Assembly: GCA_033064195.1 (NCBI GenBank)
Contig: JARBJD010000090.1
Span: 124,001 to 188,000 of the forward strand
DNA: 64,000 nt
Source: Blattamonas nauphoetae
Taxonomy: Eukaryota; Preaxostyla; Oxymonadida
Direction of reading: 5' to 3'
Below are positions 41,572 through 52,124 of this stretch, in pieces. The stretch's first letter is position 1, and each line of letters begins with the position of its first letter. The position numbers and the translations under genes are program-made. The notes under the pieces were generated by a model. The model did not search any database. It saw only the letters and a list, made by a program, of their open reading frames with translations, and was not told the DNA's origin.

Positions 41572-42450
41572 TCACTTCTTGCAGATGAACAACTTGTGTC
41601 CGTCTGTGACGCCTTCAGGGGATGGTGCAGGGTTTCCAACCTCAGGGCGAGGGAGGATCTTGGATGACACTGACCAACCACTTAAGAGTGAAAAGGAGAA
41701 AGTTTTCAAAAGTCAGATAAAGAGCACACTATTCTGGTTTGTTTAAATACTCCATCCGATCTTGGACCCCTCCGAACGTCACCTCAATGAAAACTCCACC
41801 GGGTTTCAAAACGCTATTCATTTAATCAACTCAAAATATAATGAACAAACTGTGAAATTCCTTTCAGCATCTGATCTACATGGTCATACGAATCAGGACC
41901 ACAGAAAGCAGTGTCCAGCAGAGCTTTATCGATAATGGCATCGAATTGATCTGCGGGTTGTTCAGTGAATGTGAAAATATCTCCTTCTTCAACTTTAGGA
42001 TATTTGTGTGGAGGGGTCGAGGTAAGGTCACGGTTAAGAGAAGAATGAGTGATGAATAAATCAAAAGAAAATGTTACCTTTGATCTGTGAAATTGATGCT
42101 GTACGTTCTGACAAGGCAGACACAGCTGCAGTACTCCGATCAATACACTTGATATTTTGGTATCCAATTTGGACCATCTCCTCAGCAAGTGCTGTTTAAG
42201 ATGAAGGAAATGGTACGTTGAAAGAAAGACTGAAAAAGATAAACTCGATGTTCCACTTCCGATATAGAGAATTGCTGCATCCTTAGGAATGTGTTCCTCG
42301 ATTGTCGGTTGGAGAGCGACAAGAGTTTGGTACCAATCATAAGGTGATGAGTCATTGGAATATCGTTCTTCCCTGAACCAGAGAAAATGAAAAAAGTAAA
42401 GAGATTGTGTAAAAATCACACCAGTATTCAGCTGTTCCGTATTGAGCCAT
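41572..42450 (-). CDS. Class I SAM-dependent methyltransferase, EEF1AKMT4/METTL13-like
   Basis: Six exons (introns 42373-42421, 42192-42244, 41993-42077, 41814-41850, 41681-41729) give 201 residues from the ATG at 42450. The start MAQYGTAEYW continues after intron 1 as EERYSNDSSPYDWYQTL, the hallmark 'YWDxRY...PYDWF' opening of the family that methylates translation elongation factor eEF1A lysines. SAM motif I is ILYIGSGTSTLAEEM (Gly-Ser-Gly form). IKCIDRSTAAV follows as motif II. FDAIIDKALLDTAFCG is the post-I 'FDVVLEKGTLDAL' segment. GISHVLKPGGVFIEVTFGG carries the 'LxPGG' turn. The end reads YGWSVSSKILPRPE. The substrate is inferred by family only. Confidence 0.85.
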
Positions 42451-42490
42451 GGTTCGGTTTGTCCGAGATCGACACCCTTTCATTTTTTTG
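42451..42490. promoter_or_regulatory. 40-base divergent start region
   Basis: The methyltransferase ATG (42450, minus) and the permease ATG (42491, plus) are 40 bases apart. An earlier in-frame plus ATG at 42449 overlaps the minus ATG in a CCATGG palindrome. Both promoters must overlap the opposite gene's 5' region. Confidence 0.5.
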
Positions 42491-45400
42491 ATGGCGAAAC
42501 AAAACCGCTGCAAGGTTTGTTGTGGACAGTGTAACCTCATTAACAATTATATCTGTGCCTCGTCCTTACGACAACCAACGCTTACATGCATCGGAATCAT
42601 CACTGTGTTCATCTGTGTTTTCTTCGTCGGGTATGGAATTTATTGCTCTCCAATCACTTTATTATCTCTTTAATAACACATTTTGAACAAATTTGTCAAC
42701 GTTATAGAACATTATGGAATGCACTCAAATTTATTCCAAGTCTGTTTTTCGGACAAACTCTCACATCTTCTCCTCACAATATTGAACTATTTTAGTCACA
42801 CTTTGGAATGTTGCTGAGTCCCAAGGATCGCAAAATGATATTGTATCGTACATTCTAAGATTATTTCTCTAATTTTTCAAGATGATCCTCCCATCTGTCG
42901 GAGACGACACCATCAGCTCTGCATCCTTCAAAAACCTCAATGAGTCTCTCATGAAATATCCAGAAATCCTCGGGTTGTCAAGTCGAATTCTTCTTCCCGC
43001 TAAATGTTCGAAAAGACTTGATTCAACTGTAAAAGAAACATGCTACCTCATGGTTCAAGATACGGAAAGAGAATTTGAGTTAGGTGTTGGTCGTAACTGG
43101 CTTCACCGCAAATTGGAACCAAATGAAGCTCATTTAACAGGTTTAGCGTTCTTTTCCGACTCTCATGTCATCTCTTGCAGATGGAATCCTTGCACGTCTC
43201 AAACTGGGGTCAGGAGATAATATCTATGCCGATTTTGGACTCGATGGAGATGATATCTCGTCAACGATTCGGAACATGATCGGAAATATCTCCCTCCCAT
43301 TCATCGACACTGATACGATCGTTGAAATCATGCGCTACGTATTTGAAAACGGGAAAATGCGTTTTGAAATTGTCGACGAGGTTGATGATCGATACGGCAA
43401 GTTCCAATCGATGGGTAACGTCCTCGTTGCCGAGATGGACGGATTTGCCGAGACTCTCGCTGATATGGTCTACCAGACTCTCATCCGCCACCCAAACACG
43501 ACTATTCAAGGCCAAGCAGGAACATTCCGCGATGTTATTGCTCAGCTTGACGTCACTGACACGTGGACACAATCCGTTGCCCAGTTCAAGAAAAGGCTCG
43601 ATGTGTATGTGGACGACCCCAACCGCCTTTCGATGATCATCAAAGAGCGGGCCAACGAGATCTACAAAGAGCTCGGGTACGACTCCGAACTGTCGATCCT
43701 GATGACCACCTTCCAGACGATGCAGGTGACCGACCTCCTGCGCTCCTTCCTCGACCAGATCTTCCTCTCGACGGTGCTGGTCATGATGCTGCTCGGGGTC
43801 ATCCTCATCTACACCATCCTCCTCTCCGACGTGGAGGACAAGACGTACGAGTACGGCATGCTGCGTGCCATCGGAATGAGCAACAAGACACTCGTCGGAC
43901 TGATGACCACGGCCTCGCAGTATCTGGCTGTCCCTGGCACGGTCATCGGTGTCGCTCTGTCGGCCATTGCGGTTGCCATTGCCTGTGGCACAGTCGGGCC
44001 CATTCTGTACTACAAGATCCCGTACTACTTCAAGTGGGATGCTGCCCTCCTCGCTGTCCTCATCGGCATCCTCATCCCGCTCATCACCAACTTCTACCCA
44101 ATCTACCACGCCGTCACATCCACCCTCCGCGACTCCCTCGATCTGTACCACCAGCTCAACAGCAACACTCGTGTGACTATCATTAACTTGGAAAAGCTGG
44201 GCATGTCACCAACTGTGATTGTCACTGCTCTCGTCGCTGTCGTCCTCGGCATCTCGATCTTCTACGGTGCCCCAACTGCATTCTTCAGTGGGAAACTGAG
44301 CAACTTCCTGCTTGTGCTCATTCTGGTGATGATTGTGATGTTGGTGGGACTCATCCTCATCGCCATCTTCCTTCAGCCTTTCCTGGAACGCCTCTGGGTG
44401 TACGTCATCGTCTGCTGCAAGGAGGTCCGATTCCGCGGACTGGTCAAAAAGTCTCTCACCTCCCATCGCAGCCGAAACACGAAGACTGCGATCATGTTCA
44501 CTGGCTCCCTCTCGTTCATCATCTTCGCTGGGGCTGAGTTCGCACTGATGACTGGCCTCATCAAGGACATGCTCAAGTCGTCGTTTGGTGCTGATCTTGT
44601 GTTCACTGCACCGAACATCAGAAACCATCACAACCTCACGTCAGTGAACAGCGCCATCAAAGCGGCGAAGGAACTAGAAGACTCGCCAATCATCGAAGCC
44701 ACGTACAAAACATACACCCTCGCTTCGCAAACCTCCATCCAATCCACGACCGTCTCGTCGCTCATGCGGTACGGGTCGAGCTCGGTCAGCATCTTTGGAG
44801 TGCCCGACTCCTACCTCGCTGGGACCTATTCGGAGTTCTACTATCCTCTCCGCGTGCGAAGTGGACTGAAGTACAACGAGACACGGCAAGGCAGGAGCGA
44901 CCTGTTCCAATCCATCAACAACGAACAGCGCTCCACTGTCTTGCCAATCGAGAAGGAGATTCCGGTCGACAAGATCATCTCTGTCCTGTCGGGACCAACA
45001 AAGGCAGAAAGTATTGCCAAAGGCATGGGCTGGAAGAGAGACCATGGAGACACCACAGAAAGGGACGCCTTCCCCAAAATGAAGAACCGCACGATTCAGC
45101 AGATGTATGCAGACTCCATCGACGTCGTTATTTCGGAGGGCATATTTGAGTCGCTGGGTCTGAAGTCAATCGACGATCCAATTATCCTCTCCATCCGACT
45201 CCGCCACGCCGAAAACCAACAAGTGACAACCATCCACCGCATCGCCAAAGTCCGAGGGACTCTCAAGACATCGCCTGGCATGACGATGGGCTCCTTTGCA
45301 ATGACCGCCAGTGGGTCGCACGTCATCGTTCCAATGACGCAGTACATCGAGCTGATGAAGGAGTGCATCGTCACGACTGAGCAGATCAAAGAAGCCGACG

Positions 45401-45981
45401 CCGCCGATTACAAGCTTCCTGTGCAGGATGTGTACTTCATGCTGCGAGAGACGCCAAAGCCGACGAAAGAGCAGATGAACCGGATCGTTGATTGTGTGAT
45501 GGATGTGACCCACCAAGACACGAGTGTGCAGAACACCCCTGTTCTTCTGGACACCATCCAAGTCACCCTCGATGTCCTGAATGCTTTCTTTATTGTGTTC
45601 TCCATCCTTGCCATCATCATGTGCTTCTTCGTCCTCTGGATCTCCTTCATCTCCAACGTCAGAGACAACGCGTGGGAGTTCGGTGTGTTGCGATCGATCG
45701 GGCTCACGGGATGGCAGACAATTCGGGTGTATGTTTATGAAGCTCTGTCGATTGTCCTCTCCTGCATCATCTTCGGAACGATTATCGGCATCGCCATTTC
45801 CATCGTCCTCACTTGGGAAATCACACTCTTCACAGAACTGCCCTTCACCTTCTCCTTCCCAACCACATTCTTCTGCATCGCAGTCGGTCTCTCTATTCTT
45901 GTCGCAATCCTTGGATCCATCTTTGCTGCACTCGACATGAAAAAGAAGGACATTGCAACGGTCATACGCTCTGGACAATAA
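42491..45981 (+). CDS. FtsX/MacB-like permease (ABC-3 type, two FtsX domains)
   Basis: Five exons (introns 42631-42707, 42740-42795, 42843-42881, 43141-43180) give 1092 residues. The N-terminus has a Cys-rich cytosolic stub and a membrane span (TCIGIITVFICVFFVG). An ectodomain with NVAESQGSQNDIMILPSVGD follows. The first FtsX domain has IFLSTVLVMMLLGVILIYTI, DKTYEYGMLRAIGMSNKTLV and AVPGTVIGVALSAIAVAIAC. A middle span pair is followed by a second ectodomain. The second FtsX domain has AFFIVFSILAIIMCFFVLWI, DNAWEFGVLRSIGLTGWQTI and a closing pair of spans. 'E(Y/F)GxLRxIG' is the FtsX signature, present twice. Bacterial relatives work with an ABC ATPase in mechanotransmission or lipoprotein export. 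No ATPase lies in the window. The early exons are AT-rich and the last exon GC-rich. Confidence 0.85.
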
Positions 45982-46099
45982 TCTTCGTTTTTTCTGAAAC
46001 AGACTCTTATTTTCATAATTTTTGCTGTTTGAATTGGGAAGAAATTTATGATATATCAGAGTGTGGGTTTCTTCAACCCATTTCAGTTCTGCCGCCTTG
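45982..46099. other. Tandem intergenic spacer
   Basis: This AT-rich 118-base spacer lies between two plus-strand genes. It must contain the FtsX gene 3' end and the next promoter. No motif was assigned. Confidence 0.4.
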
Positions 46100-48500
46100 A
46101 TGCCAGCTGAGAAGATTCATTCTTTGATTTCTACGTATTTTGTTGATGAAAACAACGCCTACTATTCCCATCTTTGGGAGATTTGGGAGATCCTAAAACA
46201 AGATGGTTCTTCACACTTTTTCTTGACTAAATTCAGACAATGCATGCAGGAAAGTTGCTCACTCGTTGGATGATATGGAAAGACTTCAGAACTTTATCAG
46301 TTCTCGTGCAACAATTTCTGTCAAAATCGTCCTATCCATTCTCATTCGAATCCATTCATTAGGTTTCATTTTCTTCTTTATTGACGGGACCTCTCACCAC
46401 AAGTTCCTAACATTACATATAAAGATAACGATATTTTGAGTTTGGTCGAGTCTGTCTTAGATGAACAAGGTTGACACTACACTTACTTTCATTTCAACAA
46501 TAGATTATGAAAGCTGCTGGAATCATGCATACTATTTAACAACGTTGCTCTTCAGAAATCAGCAGTTCATTCCACTTCTTTCAGAGAGCTCCAAGCTTGT
46601 GCTCTATCTCAAAGACCGCCTCGAAACAACAGATCCTGATCTCCTCAATTTTTCAATCTTCACCTGTTTGGAATACTTACCAAATAGTCAAGATCTTGAT
46701 ATATCAGAAGAGGTTCGTTATCCATATCAAAACGTTCAAAATTCACCGTTATATTGGATAAATACCCCAAACTTTGAAGATCTTGATTCAATCTTGACTG
46801 ATACCGATAAAGCAGAACTTCAAGCTCTAATTATTGAAGACACACCATTAGACACACCACAATCATTTCATCAATTTTCCCAATCCGAACCTACACAAAC
46901 AAGACAGGCGACACCTCCTCCCACACAAGAACCTCCATCTCCAAGCACATTTCTGTCCACTCATCACACACCAGACAACACATTAAGTCTTTCCGATACT
47001 CACAATTTAAAGAAGGAAATCCACCGTTTGACACGCAAAAACGCAGAATTGGAACAGCGCCTGCACGAGACGGAGCTGAAATACCTCTCGTTGAAGCAGC
47101 GGCGAACAAACGGTCTCGACGAGGGTGAGGCTGTGCAGAAACTGAAGGACGGGAAAGTCTTCGAACGAGAGTTGGGGTACATCAGAAGGAGGATGGAAGA
47201 AGACGAGAAGGAGAAACTGAAGGCCTTCTCGCTGATGAACAGGGCGTGCATCACACTCCTCGATGTGACCCGCCACACTGCCACCTCCAGAGACCCCGCT
47301 CTTCGGAAGGAGAAGGAGACCACGCCACAGCGGAACAAGGGACGGACGGGGAAGAGCGACGCGCAGAAGTCACCAATGCACGCGTCGACATGGCTGGACG
47401 AGGAGCGGACAGAGCTGGACTTGAGCAGTGTGGAGCAGATGCTGTCGAGCGAGGACAGAGAGCATATTTCGTTCGCAAAATCGATGCTCAATCCGCAACA
47501 GCCTCACAACAAGCGAAGTCACACGTTGCAGCGATTTGTCACACTCTCGTCGCAGATGGTGAAGGAGATGGGAGCGAAGGAGCGGAGTCTTCTGAAGCAG
47601 GTGGTGGGGCAGGACTACGCACACGTGATCGAAGAGACTGAAACCGCACTGGCAGTTGATCACACTTCGACCAACACTCACAGCACCTCTCCCCTCCTTG
47701 CCACACTCCCTCTCATCCTCGCTACCATCTCCACTTCACGCGTGGTCCGGTCGAGGCTCACATCGCTCACTCAGCAGCTTCTGCAGGAAAAGACAGAAAA
47801 GAGCGCGCTTCTGTCCGACCCCCTCCGCGCCCCGCTCGATGTGCGTGCGGACCAAGTGGAGCAGGACTGCCTGCGACGCCTCACGTTCATCAACGCACAA
47901 ATCGACGAGCGAGAGAGGGAGAACAAGCGCCTGCGGGACGAGCGGACGCAGATGGAAGAAGACTACAAGCAACAGATATCTGCCTTCCAGCACGAGACAG
48001 CGCGGATGGAGGAAGAGTGCGAGCAGTCGCGGCTCAGGCAGGACACACAGAGCGCTGAGATTGAGCGACTGGCAGAGACAGTGCTCCAGCAGAGCAAGCA
48101 GATCTCCACTCTCAAACACCAGCTCTCGCGCACCAAGACCAGCGAGCAGCATCTCCGAGAGACGAACGAGGAGCTGTCAGGGTCACTTCGGAAGGAGATG
48201 CACGAAAACAAAAGGCTGACTCGGAGCATGAAAAGGCACCAAACAGCTGAATTGGAAGCTGATGCAGAAACTTCCGAATTATCGTCTGATAATTCTGACC
48301 ACACCTCCTTCTCCTCACCCGCATCACCTCTAAGCCCTCCCCCTCAATCACCTCCCACTTTCTCTTCCACTCAGAAGAAGCGCAGTCATCATCAGTCGGA
48401 CATGCGACAACAGTCACGAAGACACACGAAAAGGAGTCGCCATCATGCCAGCCATTCTGATTCATCAAATGATGAACAGTCACAATCTTCTTCTGTCTAA
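46100..48500 (+). CDS. Coiled-coil protein of unknown function
   Basis: Four exons (introns 46206-46236, 46363-46403, 46470-46503) give 764 residues starting MPAEKIHSLISTYF. I do not recognise a family. The first 190 residues look like a compact helical domain, with repeated short helices such as SHLWEIWEILKQ and YYLTTLLFRNQQFIPLL. A Thr/Pro/Ser linker follows, then long coiled coil broken by loops (about 200-290, 390-430, 500-680), with LKKEIHRLTRKNAELEQRL as the clearest part. The end is Ser/Pro/His/Arg-rich and basic (RRHTKRSRHHASH). The shape resembles cytoskeletal or basal-body scaffold proteins, but that is only shape. Base composition changes sharply within the coding sequence near 47040 (AT-rich to GC-rich) and again near 48240. 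Confidence 0.7.
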
Positions 48501-48567
48501 GTTCTATTTCATTCCATTTCATAATTTAGTTCCTTGTTGTCGACAACACTCGAGAAAATGGGTCAAG

Positions 48568-50003
48568 ATGAAGTGTCGACAAATTTGCCTGTTTGTGTGT
48601 ATATTTCCGATATTGCTTTGCATCATCGGATACCCACTCTTCAGGAATCTTACATGGCTTTTTGATTCACAGATGGCCAAGCATCCATGGCTGTGGGGTC
48701 TTTTTGGAGGCCTCTCCCTCATTATTCTCCTTTGTATCGTCCTATTCATGGGTGCTTCTCAACAATTCAACTCTTCATTCTTTGTGGTCGCTTCTTCTCT
48801 TGGGATGGATATCTTGTACGGCTTTATTGACCTCCTAATCCCAACGATAGTTTGTGAGATTGTCTTTGCCGCGTACAAAGCCTCTAGACATTACAAACTT
48901 ATGATTTCTGGGATTGTCGTTGGGGTTGTTTTCATTTGGGAGATCCTCGGTCACATTCCCGGAAATTTCCGGAGAAAAAGATACGTTACAGTTCAGTCTG
49001 TTCTTTCCTTCTTATCCAATTCTCTTTGTATTAAAGTTCAACAAAAGTCAGGAGTTCCTTCCGTCTCGTTCATTTAACAGATATTCACATGGGTTCGCTC
49101 AATGGAGGACGGCTTGCCCAAATTGCGAAAGAAGTCAATCAGCTTAATCCTGATGTCGTATGCATCACGGGGGATTTGACAGATACCAAGAGAATCGTTC
49201 AAATTAATCAGCCTACTGAGGATTCGGAGAAGCTCCTCCCATCAAACGCGTTTTATCCACTCACCCAAATCCTTGCACCATCTGGTGTCTTCTTTGTAAC
49301 TGTGTGGTTTCAGTGCCTTTTTCGAGTTTCTATTGACCTTCTTTTTTGTTTTTTGAGTGATTTCAATCTGTCCTTTGAAATATTTCCTCATGACAACATC
49401 ATCTGTCGATCTTCGCAGGGTAATCATGATTTAATGGCAGGCCGTGAAGATTTGATGACAATTCTTGCAAAATGTCCGAATGTGAAAGTTCTAGACAACA
49501 CATCTGTCGTTGTACCTATCACCAACTCAGAAACAACAATCAAGATGGTTGGAATTGAAGACGGAAGTGCTGAATACTTTACCTCAGTTGCCGACAACAT
49601 TTGTTCTTCTGTTCTCAAGAATTCAACGGTGGTAGATCGAAATCAAATCGAGTCTCCGGTTACAGAACAAACTGATCCAATGTTCACGATTCTATTGCAC
49701 CATCGGCCTCATAAACGGGTTTGGAGGGATGTAATGAGACAGTTACAAACAGATATGTTTTTGGCAGGCCATACACACGCTGGACAATTGTCATTTATGC
49801 GCCCACTTGTATGGTTCGTCCACAGACCTGATGTCTGGCTTTCTTCACCTGACGAACAAGATCGTCTCATCAATTCCTCGAAGAAGTTGTTTGATAAACC
49901 GTTCATGTATGTGAACCCAGGGACAGGGACCTGGGGTTCCAGAAAAAGAACAAGTTTCTTCGACGAGATTACTATTTTTGATATTTCTCCCTCAGTTATT
50001 TAG
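48568..50003 (+). CDS. Membrane-anchored calcineurin-like metallophosphoesterase
   Basis: Three exons (introns 48996-49036 and 49296-49418) give 423 residues from the ATG at 48568 (MKCRQICLFVCIF). Four or five N-terminal membrane spans include LCIIGYPLF, LIILLCIVLFMG and LLIPTIVCEIVF. A catalytic domain then has every metallophosphoesterase motif: DIH (Asp158, His160), GDLTD (Asp189), GNHD (Asn231, His232), LLHHRP and GHTHAGQ. The layout resembles bacterial YkuE/YaeI-type and eukaryotic TMPPE phosphoesterases. It probably hydrolyses a phosphoester at a membrane face; the substrate is unknown. The second intron is 123 nt, the longest found, and is a multiple of three without a stop, so it can be misread as coding. 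Removing it gives SGVFFGNHDLM. Confidence 0.88.
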
Positions 50004-50128
50004 TCATTCGTGTTTTAATTCTTTTTCAGAGCATTTCAGATTGATTCATTTCATTAAAATAAGAATATTGCGACGTTGAAGGCAAATTTGCCAAAGGAAG
50101 GAGTGCTGAAAGAAAAACAGAAACGAAA
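50004..50128. other. Convergent intergenic spacer
   Basis: This 125-base gap lies between the phosphoesterase and Kelch-BTB stops. No gene was seen in it. Confidence 0.5.
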
Positions 50129-52048
50129 TCACAGTCCCACCAGCAGCTGTATTTCCTGGAGCATCTTTGTGATGACCTCGGTCTCCGGGGTGTCTTCTGT
50201 AGTTGCTGACTTGGCGAGAGAAGCGAATAGGAGTGTAAAGTGGAGAAGAGTGGCAGGCGGGAGGTTGGGGAGGATAGTAAGGGAGTGCGGGAGGAGGATG
50301 AAGAAGTACCGCAGGCACTTTCTGTTCGGGGGGCACGAATGAGAAACAAAAGCACAGACCGTTCGAGCTGGATCAGTCCAAACGTTTCGCAGGCGACAAT
50401 CACTTCGCCCAAGTTGCGGAGTCCGGTAAGGTCGACGTCGAGGAGCCATTCTTCGCACTTCTTCTTCATCTCCCCGTTTCCACAGTTGTGCGACAGGGTG
50501 AGCAGCGACAGGACCTCCTCCATTTTGAGAGACTCGATGTTGAGCTCGCCGCTGTTCACAAACTCGCAGAGGGCAGCCAGCGCGCGGGAGGAGAGTGGGA
50601 GTGGCTTGACAGGGACGAAGGCGGTTTTCTCGGGTGGTTGGCGAGAGGAGGAGGCGAAGGGGAGGAGAGAGGGGAAGCGAGTGGAGAGGAGGGCGCTGCT
50701 GACGGGCACAGAGGTTGTGTCGTTGAAAAGAAGACAGTCAAAAATGGCAGGCGGTTTGCGGGCGATGGAAGAGAGGAGTGTGGAGGGCGGGACTGAGAAG
50801 ATATCAGCAAGAGGGAGACACACCTGCCCAATACAGCAAAATCTCGCTGAAATGTCTGCCTTTCTCTTCAAGTCCTCCATAAACAATCATCTGGCCTTTG
50901 TTCAGCACAGCACGGTGCCCAGTTCGTGCGATAGTTCCCGACGACTTCGATGCATCCTGCCAGGAGTTGAGATGAAAGGAATATATGATGAGCTCGTTGG
51001 ATGGCTTTTCGTTAACTGTTCCGCCAAAAACAAACATCTTTCCCCAGCAGAAGACGGCACTGTGCGAGTGTCGAGGATTGGAGGGTTTGGCAGCATCAAC
51101 CTCAGTCCATTGGTAGGTCTCTGAATCGTGCATTAAAAATGATCATTTTCATTGTTGGTGAAGAGATGAGAGGAGCAGTGGAAAATAAACCGAAATTGAA
51201 CGACCAAATATCGGAGAGTGGTTCTGTTCCGAGACCCGCATATATTATCATCGAATCACCTCTGACAACGGCGCTATGATTGCTTCTGGGTGGTGGCGCT
51301 GGTTTACAATCAATGAGCGTCCAAGTGCAAGTGTCTGAAAAATGAGAAATGAGAACATGGCTAGCTGAATATTTAGGGTGTTTCAAACCAAAGTCAAAGA
51401 CCCACGTATCTGATAATATCTTACGATCATGAATACCTCCATGAATAAACATTTTCGAGCTGAATAGTTGAAGAAAATCAGAAAAGTAGTTGTTGACAAA
51501 CCCATCTAGAACGGCGACATGGTTCCTTCGTGGCTCTGGTTGTTTATGGGATTCTGGAAGTAGAATTCGCCATGTGTGTGTTTCTGTCTGAAATGAAGCT
51601 GGATGAGGACCAGACCAAACGAAAAAAGACAGAGATCATTCAATGTCTGATTTTCTGGACCCAATCCACCAAAAACAACTAGATCATCAAATTTTACAAC
51701 CGCACTATGACCTGCTCGAGGAATTGGGCAATAACCAAGAACTGGGACTTGGAACCAGCACTTCGTGTCTGACGAGGAGAGAAGAAGATAATAAGTGGTA
51801 AAAACAACAAGTTCAATTGATAGATGAACACATAAATCTTTGTAAACAACGATACCAAAAGAAAACTTGTGGATTCCAGAGTTGAATGCCGTTGAACTGC
51901 TTCCGCCAAATACATAAAGTTCATCGTTGTATATATTCAATGAATAGTCAATTACTTTTGGACCACTTGAATCAGTAAGTTTTACAGTTTCAAATGCATT
52001 CTGCTTTGCTAGCTGAATCGCTGACATTCTCCTTGTGGGGAGATCCAT
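50129..52048 (-). CDS. Kelch-repeat plus BTB-domain protein (LZTR1-like order)
   Basis: Eight exons (introns 51769-51855, 51584-51615, 51460-51501, 51335-51388, 51121-51190, 50793-50823, 50322-50347) give 525 residues. Six Kelch blades carry the Gly-Gly or similar and spaced Trp pattern: LYVFGGSSST, LVVFGGLGPEN, MFIHGGIHDRKILSDTWVF, MIIYAGLGTEPLSDIWSF, MFVFGGTVNEKPSNEL and MIVYGGLEEKGRHFSE. A BTB domain follows (PAIFDCLLFNDTTSVPV, then ALAALCEFVNSGELNIE) with a BACK-like helical end. Kelch before BTB is the order seen in LZTR1-type adaptors of cullin-3 ubiquitin ligases, so substrate recruitment for ubiquitination is the inference. The last splice switches frame to KCLRYFFILLPHSL and ends at TGA. 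Confidence 0.85.
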
Positions 52049-52124
52049 TGAAAGAAAGTACAGAAAAAGTAAGAAATCATGATTTTAAATGAAGAAAAAT
52101 GGCAAAAAAAATCTGATGAATAAA
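52049..52124. other. Tandem intergenic spacer
   Basis: This 76-base AT-rich gap lies upstream of the Kelch gene and downstream of the WD40 gene, both on the minus strand. Confidence 0.4.

Noticed and set aside
43261-44151. Minus-strand frame of 296 residues opposite the FtsX gene
   Set aside because: It is an antisense shadow with Asp/Glu/Val/His bias typical of complemented membrane-protein codons.
49296-49418. In-frame coding reading of the phosphoesterase intron
   Set aside because: It has no stop and keeps frame, but it has GT-AG ends, is T-rich, and would insert 41 residues right before the GNHD metal motif.
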